A stretch of DNA of 64,000 nt from AP-15 sp963737145 (GCA_963737145.1 CAVTRO010000007.1:930001-994000), one strand, 5' to 3'. Positions 47,357 to 57,110 are shown, counted from the stretch's first letter. Made by a program: numbers and translations. The notes: generated by a model from the sequence alone, not told the origin.

Positions 47357-48241
47357 GTGCCCGCCAAAATGATACTTAGTCTGTTGTTTTGCGTCTCGCT
47401 GTGCGTCGTCGTAATTCTCGCCTTTCGCGCACTGCCGCAGCGCATGAATGGCGATACAGCCGAAATTAGGGAGGAAATACTTGTCGCCGCGACGATGCTG
47501 CAGACCGGCACATTGTTGCGGGCCAAGGACGTGGCTTGGCAGCAGATTGGCGGCAATGCCGGGCTGGGGCAGATCGCCCGTCCTCGAACTGCAGCCGGCA
47601 ATCTCAATCTCGAGCTCGATCAGCAGGCACGCGCCGAAGTGTATGGGGCCGCACTGCGCAGCAGCGTCCGGGCTGGTGAGCCGATCAGCCGCGGCGCCAT
47701 TGTGAAGCCGGGCGACCGCGACTTTCTCCAGGTCGTGCTCTCGCCCCAAGCGCGCGCGATCGCAATCCCGGTGACGACGGGTGGTGCGAGCACCGGCATT
47801 TTATATCCGGGTGACCGGGTCGACGTGATCCTGACACAAACCTTCAAGAACGACCCGCCGCTGGCGCGCCGCTCGGTTGGCGAAACTGTGGTCGAGAATT
47901 TGCGGGTGTTGGCGATCGACGCGCTTGAATCCCGGCCAAATGGCACCGCCAATGGTTTTGGCCGAACAGTGACGCTGGAAGTAACGCCTGAACAGGCCGA
48001 ACGGGTGAATGTCGCCACCGAGCTCGGCAAGCTCTCGCTGACATTGCGCAGTGTGAGTGGAACGAATGTGGCCGTGTCCTCGGCGGCGGACTTAATCAGA
48101 ACCGCAGGGATCAAACCGATTTGGGCCGGCGACGTCTCGCCGGCGCTGGGCGATGCCGGCCCCGCCAAGACAATCATTGTCGAGCGGCCGATCGTGGAGG
48201 TCATCCACGGAAGCAAAACCGTGTCGGTTAAGGCGCAGTGA
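47357..48241 (+). CDS. cpaB: Tad pilus assembly protein CpaB/RcpC
   Basis: A 294-residue protein with an N-terminal membrane segment (about residues 5-23) and an SAF-type domain (about 42-110: ILVAATMLQTGTLLRAKDVA, then SVRAGEPISRGAIVKPGDR). The region after it (AIAIPVTTGGASTGILYPGD, RVDVILTQ, then TLEVTPEQAERVNVATELGK) is the RcpC/CpaB core. The family is periplasmic and links the outer and inner parts of the Tad machine, possibly binding peptidoglycan through SAF. GTG at 47357 is used; ATG 47369 is an alternative. In other Tad loci the secretin gene cpaC follows, which is absent here. Confidence 0.9.
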   Translation: MPAKMILSLLFCVSLCVVVILAFRALPQRMNGDTAEIREEILVAATMLQTGTLLRAKDVAWQQIGGNAGLGQIARPRTAAGNLNLELDQQARAEVYGAALRSSVRAGEPISRGAIVKPGDRDFLQVVLSPQARAIAIPVTTGGASTGILYPGDRVDVILTQTFKNDPPLARRSVGETVVENLRVLAIDALESRPNGTANGFGRTVTLEVTPEQAERVNVATELGKLSLTLRSVSGTNVAVSSAADLIRTAGIKPIWAGDVSPALGDAGPAKTIIVERPIVEVIHGSKTVSVKAQ

Positions 48242-48312
48242 TGTTCCGACCCCGGCCGAATTTCCGGACAACGCGAATCTCCATCTGATGGAACTGCGTT
48301 TGGGATAGCCGT

Positions 48313-49526
48313 GTGATTAATGCCCTCCAGTACCTGAAGAGCCCGCTTCAGACCCCAGGGCCAATAGAGAAGGCGGTTACACCACCGGTGAGCCGTGTCC
48401 GATTGATGGCGTTCGTGTTGGACGCAGAGAACGAGGCGTTATTGAACTCATGTCTGGCGCAGCTCCCGGTTCCCAGCCCGACGATCAGGCGCGGAGGCCT
48501 CGCCGGCGCAATTCGCTACCTCGGCGCCGAACGATCGCCCGAGAGCATTATCGTCGATATCAGCGGCGCTGAGATGCCCGCCTCGCAGATCCATGACCTT
48601 GCCGAGCTTTGTGAGCCTGGCGTCATGGTGATCGCGATAGGCGACAAAAATGATGTTGCCCTTTATCGCGACCTGGTGAGGGCGGAGTCAGCGAATACAT
48701 CGTCAAGCCGGTTACTGCTCAATTGCTGGCCAAGGCATTGAGCGGCGCGCCTGGCTCGGACGAAGGACGCCCGATAAGCCGCAAGCTCGGAAAGGTCGTC
48801 GCCGTAGTTGGTTCCCGCGGCGGCGTTGGCGCGACGACTTTAGCAATCCATCTGGCGTTGCATCTCGCCAATCAGCAGAGCCGCCGGGTCATGCTCCTCG
48901 ACCTCGATCTGCATACCGGCGACTGCGCGCTGGCGCTGAACCTCAGGCCCACGCCCGGCTTGCGGGAAGCGCTGGCCAACCCGCTGCGCATCGACAGTGT
49001 CTTTCTCGACCGGACAATGGCGCTTCACGGCGAGCGCCTGTTTGTGCTCAGCGCGGAAGAGCCTTTGCGCATCGACGCCGAATTCACCGCCGAGGCAGTT
49101 GACAAGCTGGTTGGCGTTTTGCGAACGCAGTTTCACTACATTGTCGCCGATGTGCCGCGATTACCCGGCTCAGGTTATTGGCAGGCGCTCGACACCGCCG
49201 ATCTTCGCATCATTGTCGCCGATCAGACGCTGCGCTCGGTCCGCGACACGGTGCGCTTGCGCGAGGGCTTCCGCGCAGGTCGCGCCGAGCACTCCAACAT
49301 GCTCGTCGTCAATCGGAGCGGCGAGGGCGGCCGCCGGGCAATGACCCTGGAGGAGATGGCCACAATCAAGCTGCAGCCGAATTTCGTAATCCCGTACCGG
49401 CCGAGCCTGTTCACCGCACCAGGGCCGTTGCGACGCGGCGCCTTGACCGAAGTGGTTGCAGCCCTTGCCGGGGAAATTTCCGGCCGCGCGATCGAACGTA
49501 AACGGTGGTGGAGGTTCGCCACATGA
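48313..49526 (+). pseudogene. cpaE: Tad pilus ATPase CpaE/TadZ, split by a one-base frameshift
   Basis: The first frame (48313-48741) encodes the atypical receiver-like domain (LMAFVLDAENEALLNSCLAQ, VDISGAEMPASQIHDLAE, VMVIAIGDKNDVALYRDLVR). At 48682-48684 one base seems missing, because the other frame continues GVSEYIVKPVTAQLLAKALS, as expected. The second frame then runs (from a TTG at 48723) through a MinD/ParA-type ATPase with the deviant Walker A GSRGGVGATT, DLDLHTGD and VADVPRLPGSG to the stop at 49526. CpaE places the Tad machine at the cell pole. With the shift, only separate halves could be made. The stop overlaps the cpaF start (ATGA). Confidence 0.75.
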
Positions 49527-50896
49527 TGACGACCGGCTTTGGGCGCGGTGTTCCCGCACCGCCGCGCCCAAGTCTTGTCCTGATACCCGACGGCGCTGCG
49601 GATTTTCCTGCGCCGGTCGTGGATTTAGCTTCTTTGAGCGAACTGAAGGAGCGAATTCGCACGGTTCTGCTGTCGCGGATCGACCCGACGGTGGCTGGCC
49701 GCATTCCGCGCGCCGCATTGCGCCGTGAGGTCGCCAAACTAGTGAACGAGATTGCGACCGAGGAGCGTGTTCAACTCAATAAGCTGGAGGAAATGGCGCT
49801 CGCCGCTGATCTCAGCGACGACATGGTCGGGCTGGGTCCTCTCGAACCTTTCCTCGATGACGAGGACATCACCGATATCTTGGCAAACGGCCCGTTTGAC
49901 ATCTACGTCGAGCGGAATGGCAAGCTGGAAAAGACCGCGGCCCGGTTTCGCGATGCGCAGCATCTCGCCAGCATTGCGCAGCGGATCGCCACCGCGATCG
50001 GCCGGCGCATCGACGAAGCGAGCCCGATGGTCGATGCCCGGCTCCCTGACGGCAGCAGGGTCAACATCGTCTTGCCGCCGCTGGTGCTGAACGGCGGGTC
50101 GATTTCGATCCGCAAATTCCCGAAGCAGAGCCTAACGCTCGACAGGATGGTGCAGCAGCAGAATTTGTCGTCCGAGATGGCGCGGCTCTTGGAGATCGCG
50201 ACAAGCTCACGCCTCAACCTGTTGATCTCTGGCGGCACCGGCTCCGGCAAGACGACATTGCTGAACGCGGTGTCGCAACACATCGACTGCCACGAGCGGG
50301 TGATCACAGTCGAAGACGCCGTAGAGCTGCGTCTGCAGCAGCCGCACGTCGTGCAGATGGAAACACGCCCGCCCAACATCGAAGGAGTCGGTCAGGTCGC
50401 GCAGCGCGAGCTCGTGCGCAACGCACTGCGCATGCGCCCCGACCGCATCATCGTCGGCGAGGTCCGCGGCGTCGAGGCGTTCGACATGCTGCAGGCGATG
50501 AATACCGGACACGATGGGTCGATGTCGACGGTGCACGCCAACTCGCCGCGCGACGCGCTCTACCGGGTCGAGAACATGGTGATGATGGCCAATCTGAGCC
50601 TGCCGCTCAGGGCGATCCGCATGCAGATTGCCAGCGCGGTCAATCTGGTCGTGCACATCGAACGTATGCGGGACGGCATACGCCGGGTGCTGAATGTTGC
50701 CGAGATCGCAGGGATGGAAGGCGAGATCATCACGATCCGAGAGCTCTTCAGCTTTCAGTGCCGCGGCGAGCGGCTCGGCGGCGCCACCCAGGGCAGCTTC
50801 GAGTCGATGCGCAGGCGTCCCGATTTCACCGTGCGCGCAGCCCGTTTCGGCCTCGAAAGAGACCTCCTCGACGCGCTTGGTATTGGGGAGACCTGA
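49523..50896 (+). CDS. cpaF: Tad pilus secretion ATPase CpaF/TadA
   Basis: A 457-residue type II/IV secretion ATPase. Walker A GGTGSGKTT is at about residues 237-245, the Asp box VITVEDAVELRL near 262, Walker B-like RPDRIIVGEVRG near 305 and the His box GHDGSMSTVHANSP near 328. It powers pilin assembly at the inner membrane. The ATG at 49523 overlaps the cpaE stop (ATGA); a GTG at 49505 is also open. The N-terminal 90 residues carry the usual helical domain (LNKLEEMALAADLSDD). The tadB gene begins immediately after the stop. Confidence 0.95.
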   Translation: MMTTGFGRGVPAPPRPSLVLIPDGAADFPAPVVDLASLSELKERIRTVLLSRIDPTVAGRIPRAALRREVAKLVNEIATEERVQLNKLEEMALAADLSDDMVGLGPLEPFLDDEDITDILANGPFDIYVERNGKLEKTAARFRDAQHLASIAQRIATAIGRRIDEASPMVDARLPDGSRVNIVLPPLVLNGGSISIRKFPKQSLTLDRMVQQQNLSSEMARLLEIATSSRLNLLISGGTGSGKTTLLNAVSQHIDCHERVITVEDAVELRLQQPHVVQMETRPPNIEGVGQVAQRELVRNALRMRPDRIIVGEVRGVEAFDMLQAMNTGHDGSMSTVHANSPRDALYRVENMVMMANLSLPLRAIRMQIASAVNLVVHIERMRDGIRRVLNVAEIAGMEGEIITIRELFSFQCRGERLGGATQGSFESMRRRPDFTVRAARFGLERDLLDALGIGET

Positions 50897-51847
50897 ATGT
50901 TGGATCCAATTCTCCTCGCCGCCCTTGTCACAACGGTGCTGCTCGGCGGTGCGCTTTTGCGGGTGCTGCGCTCGGAGCGCCGCAGAGCGGATCTCGAGCC
51001 GCTCCTCAGCACTATCGCCCGGACTGCCTCCAGTGCTGATGTGCAAGGCCTCTCCTTACGGAGATCAGGGCCGCCGCGCACCGCGGTTCCGACCCTGCTG
51101 TCGAGCCGCTTCGACCTCGCCTTTGCGTCGACCGGCAATCGCATCGGACCGGCGCACCTCATTGCGGTGGGAATTGCTGCAGCTGGTGTTATCGGTCTGG
51201 TCTCGGTCGCGGCTTCGGTTCATCCCATGCTCGCCATCGGTGTCGTCGTCGCGGCGGCGCCAGGTGCTCCGGCGCTGCTCCTCCGGTTTGCACAGAGCAG
51301 ATACCAAAAGAAGTTCCTGGAGATGTTTCCGGACGCGCTCGATCTGATCGTCCGCGCGGTCAGGTCCGGTCTACCCGCACCCGAAGCAATCGAGCTCGTG
51401 ACGCATGAGGTTCGACCACCCGTCGCCAGCGAGTTTCGGCAAATATTGGACGAGCTGCGCATCGGGACCGAAATGGACGAAGCGCTGCAGCGCGCCGCCG
51501 ACCGCATTCGCGTGCCGGATTTCCGGTTCTTTGCCGTCAGCTTGCTCCTGCAACGCCAAACGGGGGGCGGAATAGCTGAAACGCTATCCAATCTCAGCAG
51601 CATTATTCGTCAAAGAAAGGCGTTACGTATGAAAGCCCGCGCGCTGACCGCCGAGGCGCAAGCCTCCGCTGCAATTATTGCGACCACGCCCTTTGTTGCC
51701 GGAGTGGGCCTGTTCCTCATTAACCGGGATCTTACTTCGGTCCTGTTTACTGACCCGCGCGGCCGCTTCTTGCTCGGGATTGCCGTCGCCAGCCTGCTCA
51801 CGGGGCTTGCGGTAATGCGCGCTCTGATAAAGAAAAATCTGCGCTAG
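50897..51847 (+). CDS. tadB: Tad pilus inner-membrane protein TadB
   Basis: A 316-residue membrane protein of the GspF/TadB type. A first hydrophobic segment (about 5-20) and two central ones (about 88-128) precede the cytosolic GspF domain (MFPDALDLIVRAVRSGLPAP, then RIRVPDFRFFAVSLLLQRQT, SNLSSIIRQRKALRMK), followed by two C-terminal helices. It forms the platform for pilus assembly together with TadC. The ATG at 50897 is directly after the cpaF stop. The stop lies two bases before tadC. Confidence 0.9.
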   Translation: MLDPILLAALVTTVLLGGALLRVLRSERRRADLEPLLSTIARTASSADVQGLSLRRSGPPRTAVPTLLSSRFDLAFASTGNRIGPAHLIAVGIAAAGVIGLVSVAASVHPMLAIGVVVAAAPGAPALLLRFAQSRYQKKFLEMFPDALDLIVRAVRSGLPAPEAIELVTHEVRPPVASEFRQILDELRIGTEMDEALQRAADRIRVPDFRFFAVSLLLQRQTGGGIAETLSNLSSIIRQRKALRMKARALTAEAQASAAIIATTPFVAGVGLFLINRDLTSVLFTDPRGRFLLGIAVASLLTGLAVMRALIKKNLR

Positions 51848-51849
51848 GC

Positions 51850-52860
51850 ATGTCCGACACACCTATGGAATGGCTGACCTCCGTCGCCCAAGGCTATCTT
51901 GCGTTCGGTGTTGGCGAGATGAGATTCAGTCCGGCTGACAGCTGCGTTCTTACGATTGCCTTGAGCGCGGCCGTGCTGTCGGCGCTCAATCTCGGACGGA
52001 TCGCTCAGTCGGAGGGCCGTCAAAGGCGCCTCTTAGAGGCGCTGAGGCGCGGGCCATATCACTTCGCCGAACCCCAAGGGGAACCTCGGCAGCCCTGGTA
52101 TCAGTGGCTCGGAACTACAGTTGCGGCGAGTCGGGTCATCGGCACGGCAGCTCAAGAGAGATTGCTGGCCGCGCTCGGCGCAGCGGGGATAAAGGGACAT
52201 GGCCATTTGGCGGCTCTGCTTACGGCCAAGCTATTCAGCGCCATCACGTTTTTCCCACTCTGTTGGCTGGTGCTCGAATGGTGTCGTCTCTTCCACGGAG
52301 CGACCCCTATTAGATTGGGGATTTTGGTGGGCGCGGCCATCCTCGGCTGGCGGGGTCCCGATGTGGTCCTCTCGCGGCTGGCGGCAAGACGGCGCGTGCG
52401 TCTCGAAACCGGCATACCCGACGCGCTTGATCTACTCGTTATCTGCGCCGAGGCCGGTCTCAGCTTGGACCATGCGATCGAACAGGTCAGCCGCGTTCTC
52501 CGCTCCTCCAATCCCGAGGTTGCTGAGGAGTTCGCCGCTGCCGCGGCAGAGATGCGCATCTCCGCAGTCCGCGATCAAGCGTTCGACAATTTGGCGCAGA
52601 GAGCGGGCATTGCGAGCCTGCGCGGCATCGTTGCGGCGCTCAACCAGTCGATCAGGTTCGGTACGCCGCTTGCCGGATCGCTGCGAGCCGTGGCAGCCGA
52701 GATGCGAACCGAACGTCTGGGGCGCTTCGAACAGCGCGCGGCGCGCCTTCCCGTCCTTATGACCGTGCCGTTGATGACCTTTATTTTGCCGTCTTTGATG
52801 ATTGTGATCGGCACGCCCTTGGCGCTGCGCATCATCGACATGCTGGCAAGGGGCCCGTGA
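51850..52860 (+). CDS. tadC: Tad pilus inner-membrane protein TadC
   Basis: A 336-residue GspF-type protein. Membrane segments appear near 30-47, 117-140, 150-170 and 300-328. The cytosolic domain has GIPDALDLLVICAEAGLSLD near 195 and the mirrored GTPLAGSLRAVAAEMRTERL near 275. It partners TadB. The ATG at 51850 follows TadB by two bases. Its TGA overlaps the GTG start of the next gene (GTGA), so translation is coupled. The N-terminal 30 residues (QGYLAFGVGEMRFSPADSC) are longer than in most relatives. Confidence 0.9.
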   Translation: MSDTPMEWLTSVAQGYLAFGVGEMRFSPADSCVLTIALSAAVLSALNLGRIAQSEGRQRRLLEALRRGPYHFAEPQGEPRQPWYQWLGTTVAASRVIGTAAQERLLAALGAAGIKGHGHLAALLTAKLFSAITFFPLCWLVLEWCRLFHGATPIRLGILVGAAILGWRGPDVVLSRLAARRRVRLETGIPDALDLLVICAEAGLSLDHAIEQVSRVLRSSNPEVAEEFAAAAAEMRISAVRDQAFDNLAQRAGIASLRGIVAALNQSIRFGTPLAGSLRAVAAEMRTERLGRFEQRAARLPVLMTVPLMTFILPSLMIVIGTPLALRIIDMLARGP

Positions 52861-54299
52861 CGGGACTTCATCCGGACTGCAGCTCGGCAGATCCCGTCTT
52901 CGAATGGCGCGGCACGGTTTGGCGCGTGATCACGCGTATTTTCCGCGACCAGATCGGGGCTACGGCAACAATTGTGGCCATCGCTCTTCCTTGTCTGATC
53001 GGGATGAGTGCGCTCGGTGTCGAATCCGGCATTTGGTTTGCCGTGAAACTACAGAACCAGTCTGCCGCCAACTCCGCCGCCATCTCCGCGGCTTATGAGG
53101 TGATCGCCGGGAAAGCCGAGATGGTCGGCGAGTTGACCGCCGCCGCCGAGGAGGCAGCCGGACGGAACGGCTACGCGGGCAGTGTGCCGGTAATTGTTAC
53201 CCCCTACAGCGATGGAATCGTCGCCAACGGCGTAGCGGTTAACCTGCGGCAATCCCAGGGAGCTTTGCTCGCCGCAATGTTTCTGCCCGGTGTTACTATA
53301 GCCAGTACCGCTGTGGCAATTATCGAGGTGCTCAATAATCCCTGCATTCTGGCACTGGGCACCAACAGCACGGATGTGGAAATCGCCGCTTCTGCCCGGC
53401 TCGACATGCCCGACTGTTCGGTAGCGGCAAATTCAATCAGCAGCACCGCGATCGAGCTTCTCAGCAGCACCAGCGCCGTAGCTGCGGCAACCTTGGTTAC
53501 CGCCGGCGAAATTTCGTTGCAAGGGACCCCGATCGACCCGGCGGCACCGCCACCGGAGTTCGCGCTGTCCTTACCTGCGATGATCGGCGCGGCGAGCGTA
53601 GCCGACCCTTATGCTGGTACCCTTACCCATGCCTTTCTGATGGCCGGCATGCCGGCGGCGCCGAGTTGCAAATCCAAAATCACAGGGCAGGTAACGATCT
53701 ATGCCGGCAATTGCACAATACCCGGAAAGTCACTAACCGATTCACAAATTCTTCTGTCGGCGAACACCCGGATATCCGGGTCCTGGCAGGTCACGTCCGG
53801 CCAGACGGTCGACCTGTCGCCGGGCACCTATTGGGTTGCCGGCAATCTGACCCTTCAGTCGCGCGCCGTGCTCAAGTGCTCGGCTTGCGACAATGCGAAA
53901 GATCCGGGCGTTACGATCATCTTGACCGCGCGGAATAATAAGATCGGAGCGATATCGGTGGCCTCCAGCGCCGATTTGACTCTCAATGCGCCACATTCAG
54001 GGCCCTTTGCCGGCCTTGCGATTATTCAGGATTCCAATGGATTGCCGCCCGGCATGACCTACACCTCGACCCACAGCACCATCGGCGGCGCGCCGGGGAC
54101 GGCACTCAACGGGCTTGTTTATTTTCCCAACTCCTCGTTGACCTTTCACGCAGAACCAAGCGCCGCCGGCCCGCAATGCCTGGTGCTGGTCGTCAAGACC
54201 CTGGACATCGATGCTGCGTCGCGGCTCGAAGCCGGCGGATGTGCCGGCGCTGGCCTGGGCAGTCTTCCCGAAATTGGTACTGTTGCTGTCGCGGAGTGA
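52857..54299 (+). CDS. tadG: TadG-like pilus assembly protein
   Basis: A 480-residue protein. A TadE-like N-terminal segment (DQIGATATIVAIALPCLIGM) gives a pilin-like membrane helix near residues 33-55, and ESGIWFAVKLQNQSAANSAA follows, the typical TadG start. The rest is a large, Ser/Thr/Gly-rich extracytoplasmic region with few Cys pairs (NPCILALG, CKSKITGQVTIYAGNC, LKCSACDNAK) and beta-helix-like turns. No von Willebrand domain motif (DxSxS) is seen, which many TadG proteins carry. It is probably a minor component at the base or tip of the pilus. Confidence 0.8.
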   Translation: MTGLHPDCSSADPVFEWRGTVWRVITRIFRDQIGATATIVAIALPCLIGMSALGVESGIWFAVKLQNQSAANSAAISAAYEVIAGKAEMVGELTAAAEEAAGRNGYAGSVPVIVTPYSDGIVANGVAVNLRQSQGALLAAMFLPGVTIASTAVAIIEVLNNPCILALGTNSTDVEIAASARLDMPDCSVAANSISSTAIELLSSTSAVAAATLVTAGEISLQGTPIDPAAPPPEFALSLPAMIGAASVADPYAGTLTHAFLMAGMPAAPSCKSKITGQVTIYAGNCTIPGKSLTDSQILLSANTRISGSWQVTSGQTVDLSPGTYWVAGNLTLQSRAVLKCSACDNAKDPGVTIILTARNNKIGAISVASSADLTLNAPHSGPFAGLAIIQDSNGLPPGMTYTSTHSTIGGAPGTALNGLVYFPNSSLTFHAEPSAAGPQCLVLVVKTLDIDAASRLEAGGCAGAGLGSLPEIGTVAVAE

Positions 54300-54301
54300 A
54301 G

Positions 54302-54784
54302 ATGCCCAAGAGGTTCACTCGAGATTGCGGCCAGCGGCGCGGAGAAATCGCCTCGGGGTGCGGAAACCAAACCGGCAGCGTGGCCGCCGAGTTCGCGCTG
54401 ATGGCGCCGATCCTCGTTCTGATCGCGACCGGAATTGCCGATTTCGGTGTGCTCGCGACCAGATCCGTCGGACTGGCGGCAACCGCGCGCATCGGGGCGG
54501 AATATGCGCGGATTTACCCAGCCGACACCGGCGGCATACAGCACGCGATGCAGAGCGCAATGAGCTTCGGGCCCGCATTGAGCTTTCCGGCCAGCTTTCC
54601 GCGGAGCTGCGAGTGCAATGACGAGACGCCGATTACCTGCAGCGAATCGTGTGCCACAGTCGGCCGTCCGGGACCCAATCGCATTTTTATTCGGATCACG
54701 GCAAACCAACCTTTTACGCCGCTGGTCCCCTGGCCGGGCATTCCGGAAATGCTGACCGCCGCGGCGGAAGTGCGGCTGCAATGA
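54302..54784 (+). CDS. TadE-like pseudopilin
   Basis: A 160-residue protein with the TadE signature: NQTGSVAAEFALMAPILVLI around residues 23-42, a pilin-like helix preceded by Gly and with Glu near its start. The rest is a soluble domain with paired Cys (RSCECNDETPITCSES), likely disulfide-bonded in the periplasm. TadE and TadF pseudopilins are processed and needed for pilus output. The ATG at 54302 is two bases after the stop of the TadG-like gene. Confidence 0.85.
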   Translation: MPKRFTRDCGQRRGEIASGCGNQTGSVAAEFALMAPILVLIATGIADFGVLATRSVGLAATARIGAEYARIYPADTGGIQHAMQSAMSFGPALSFPASFPRSCECNDETPITCSESCATVGRPGPNRIFIRITANQPFTPLVPWPGIPEMLTAAAEVRLQ

Positions 54785-55242
54785 ACAGCCGCAAGCGGTC
54801 CGGGCAGTCAGCCGAGGCGGGGTCGGCGGCTGTCGAGGCCGCCCTCATCATGTCGGCGCTGCTGCTGGCTATCGTCGGCGCCGTAGAAACCGCGCGAGCC
54901 ATGTGGACCTACAACACAATGCTGATCGCGGTCGAACAAGCCGGCCGCTATGCGATGACGTACAATCACCAAACGCCCGCGAATTGCGTGCCTCAGACCC
55001 AGGCCGCGCAATGCCCCGCCTTGTCGAATACGCCGCTAGCAAATTGTTCCGCCTGGTATGCCCAGCAGGTATTGGCTGCCTACGGCACGCCTTCGATCGG
55101 CGTTTCAGTCGCGGTCGACCCGACGACATCCCCAGCCACGGTAACGATCTGCGCGAGCCACTCATTCGATTTCATCGCACCCCGCCTTCTCCCTTACGGA
55201 CCACTCGATCTGGTGAGCAGCGTGACGGTCCCGTTGATCTGA
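54781..55242 (+). CDS. TadE/TadF-like pseudopilin
   Basis: A 153-residue protein whose helix reads EAGSAAVEAALIMSALLLAI (residues 12-31), with the Gly and Glu expected of a pseudopilin. Cys residues in the C-terminal domain (ANCVPQTQAAQCPALSNTPL, then ANCSAWYAQQ, TICASH) suggest disulfides. The ATG overlaps the previous stop (ATGA). It is the last gene of the Tad operon and is convergent with a hybrid kinase, 11 bases away. Confidence 0.85.
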   Translation: MNSRKRSGQSAEAGSAAVEAALIMSALLLAIVGAVETARAMWTYNTMLIAVEQAGRYAMTYNHQTPANCVPQTQAAQCPALSNTPLANCSAWYAQQVLAAYGTPSIGVSVAVDPTTSPATVTICASHSFDFIAPRLLPYGPLDLVSSVTVPLI

Positions 55243-55253
55243 ATACCGGCGTT

Positions 55254-57110
55254 TCAAGTCGGCGACACGGTGAAATGCTGCATTCCGGGAAAGCTGAAAC
55301 CGGCATTGAGCGGCGGCTCCAATAACGCTTCGCCTATACGCTGCCGCAGCTCAGCGACCTTGAACGGCTTTGCGAGAAGCGGGATTCCTCGAGCGCCCCC
55401 CGAGCGAAGCACATCCGCGTGTCCAGACATCAGTATCACGCTCAAGTGCCGCTGACAGGCCCGCGCGCGATCTATGACGGCGATGCCGTTCATTCCCGGC
55501 ATCGCGTAATCGACCAACAGAAGATCGAGCGACTGCTCGCTCTCGATGGTCGCGAGGGCCTCAGAGGGAGTGTCCGCTTGCCACACGACGTGGCCATCGT
55601 CCCGCAGAACGGTCGCGACGAAACTCAGCACACCCGGATCATCGTCACAAACCACAATTCTTGCGTGGCGCGGCTCGAATAAAGACCGACCGGGATCGGG
55701 TGCCACGCAGTGAGACGTTTTGCTCTCGGCGCGCGGCAGCCACAAATCCACTTTCGTGCCTTCACCGGGAACGCTGGCAATCTCGACCAATCCGCCCGAT
55801 TGCGCCGCAAAGCCGTGAACGATCGATAAACCTAGTCCCGAGCCCCGGCCGGCCTCCTTCGTAGTGTAGAACGGCTCGAACGCGCGTTGGAGGGTCTCCT
55901 TATTCATTCCGACGCCGGTGTCCGTAACCGAAATGACCACATAGTCGTCCGGGTGGAGCTCGGCCGGGAGGTTGCCGGCATCTCCTTTCCGGTTCTCCGC
56001 ACTGATCTGCAGAACCCCGCCTCCCGGCATAGCGTCGCGCGCGTTGAGGGCGAGGTTCAGGATCGCGAGCTCCAGCTGGTTCGGGTCGATCCATGCCGGA
56101 TGCAGATCAAGTTTCGAGCGTATCACCAGCTTGATTTCAGGGCCGATGGTCTGCCCGAGCAGTCTTTCCGCGGCGCTGAGCACGCCGGGTATATCAACCG
56201 GCTTTGGATCCAGATGCTGCCGGCGCGCAAAGGCGAGCAGATGCCGGGTGAGCGCAGCACCACGCTCCGCCGCATGCAGGGCTGCCTGCAACGACGCCAA
56301 AGTGCGGGGATCGGCGCTGACGCGGTCTTGCGCCATTTCGAGGTGCCCGACAACCACTGTGAGCAGGTTGTTGAAGTCGTGAGCGATCCCGCCGGTCAAT
56401 TGACCGACGGCCTCCATTTTGTGGATTTGCCGCAGCTGGTCCTCCGCGGCCCTGCGCTGCTCGATCTCCAAGTGCAGTAGTTGATTTGCGGAAACCAGCT
56501 CCTTGGTCTTTCCGGTCAGATCGCCGTTCAAACGCAATCCATGCACAAAGCCGCGCGTAGAATTGCATGCCGCGAGGGTTATTGTCAGCGCGAACACCAC
56601 CATCATGTCGCCGTGCACAGTCCAACCGTCGAGAAAGAACCGGGCCGCCAGCGGTAGCGAGGCGGGGAAGACGTAGGCAATGAAGGCGGGCAGATAATTG
56701 GAAAACGCGACAAGCGAGGCGGCACACATCCCGCCGATGACAAACGCGACGAAAGTCTGCTCCACCAGGTTGTCCGGAAGCAAAAGTACGCTGCCGACGC
56801 CCCACAGCAATCCGGACAGCCCCGATCCGGCGATTGCCGCCGCCGCCCATCGGCGCGCGGACCGGGCCGAGTCACTAGCGCGGCGGTAACGGACCCATCC
56901 GAATGCACGCGCCCCGGTAAGGCCAATGGTCAAGGCGAGAAATAACAGCCACCAAGTCTGTCCTCTATAGGACGCTAGCACTATCGCGACCAAGGCGGAG
57001 TTGACGATGTTGACGAGCAGGACTATCGGGATGTGCTGGTAGAGAGCTCGTATCTGCGCGGCGTAGATCCCGTCGATGGCGCCAGTTCGTTTCACGTCGC
57101 CTCGCTTCAA
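55254..57110 (-). CDS. Hybrid sensor histidine kinase with C-terminal receiver
   Basis: A 618-residue protein. Five or six membrane segments occupy residues 28-190 with no visible periplasmic sensor. A coiled coil (about 200-225) leads to the H box GGIAHDFNNLLTVVVGH near 238, N box NLALNARDAMPGGG near 350 and G boxes DTGVGM and GRGSGLGLSIVHGF. The receiver (about 490-605) has CDDDPGV, the phospho-acceptor DYAMPGMNG and Lys in LLAKPFK. HK and receiver are of the FixL/blue-light kinase-like HWE-free type. It sits next to the end of the Tad operon and is divergent from the third SARP gene, so it may control either. Input signal unknown. Confidence 0.85.
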   Translation of the reverse strand: MKRGDVKRTGAIDGIYAAQIRALYQHIPIVLLVNIVNSALVAIVLASYRGQTWWLLFLALTIGLTGARAFGWVRYRRASDSARSARRWAAAAIAGSGLSGLLWGVGSVLLLPDNLVEQTFVAFVIGGMCAASLVAFSNYLPAFIAYVFPASLPLAARFFLDGWTVHGDMMVVFALTITLAACNSTRGFVHGLRLNGDLTGKTKELVSANQLLHLEIEQRRAAEDQLRQIHKMEAVGQLTGGIAHDFNNLLTVVVGHLEMAQDRVSADPRTLASLQAALHAAERGAALTRHLLAFARRQHLDPKPVDIPGVLSAAERLLGQTIGPEIKLVIRSKLDLHPAWIDPNQLELAILNLALNARDAMPGGGVLQISAENRKGDAGNLPAELHPDDYVVISVTDTGVGMNKETLQRAFEPFYTTKEAGRGSGLGLSIVHGFAAQSGGLVEIASVPGEGTKVDLWLPRAESKTSHCVAPDPGRSLFEPRHARIVVCDDDPGVLSFVATVLRDDGHVVWQADTPSEALATIESEQSLDLLLVDYAMPGMNGIAVIDRARACQRHLSVILMSGHADVLRSGGARGIPLLAKPFKVAELRQRIGEALLEPPLNAGFSFPGMQHFTVSPT

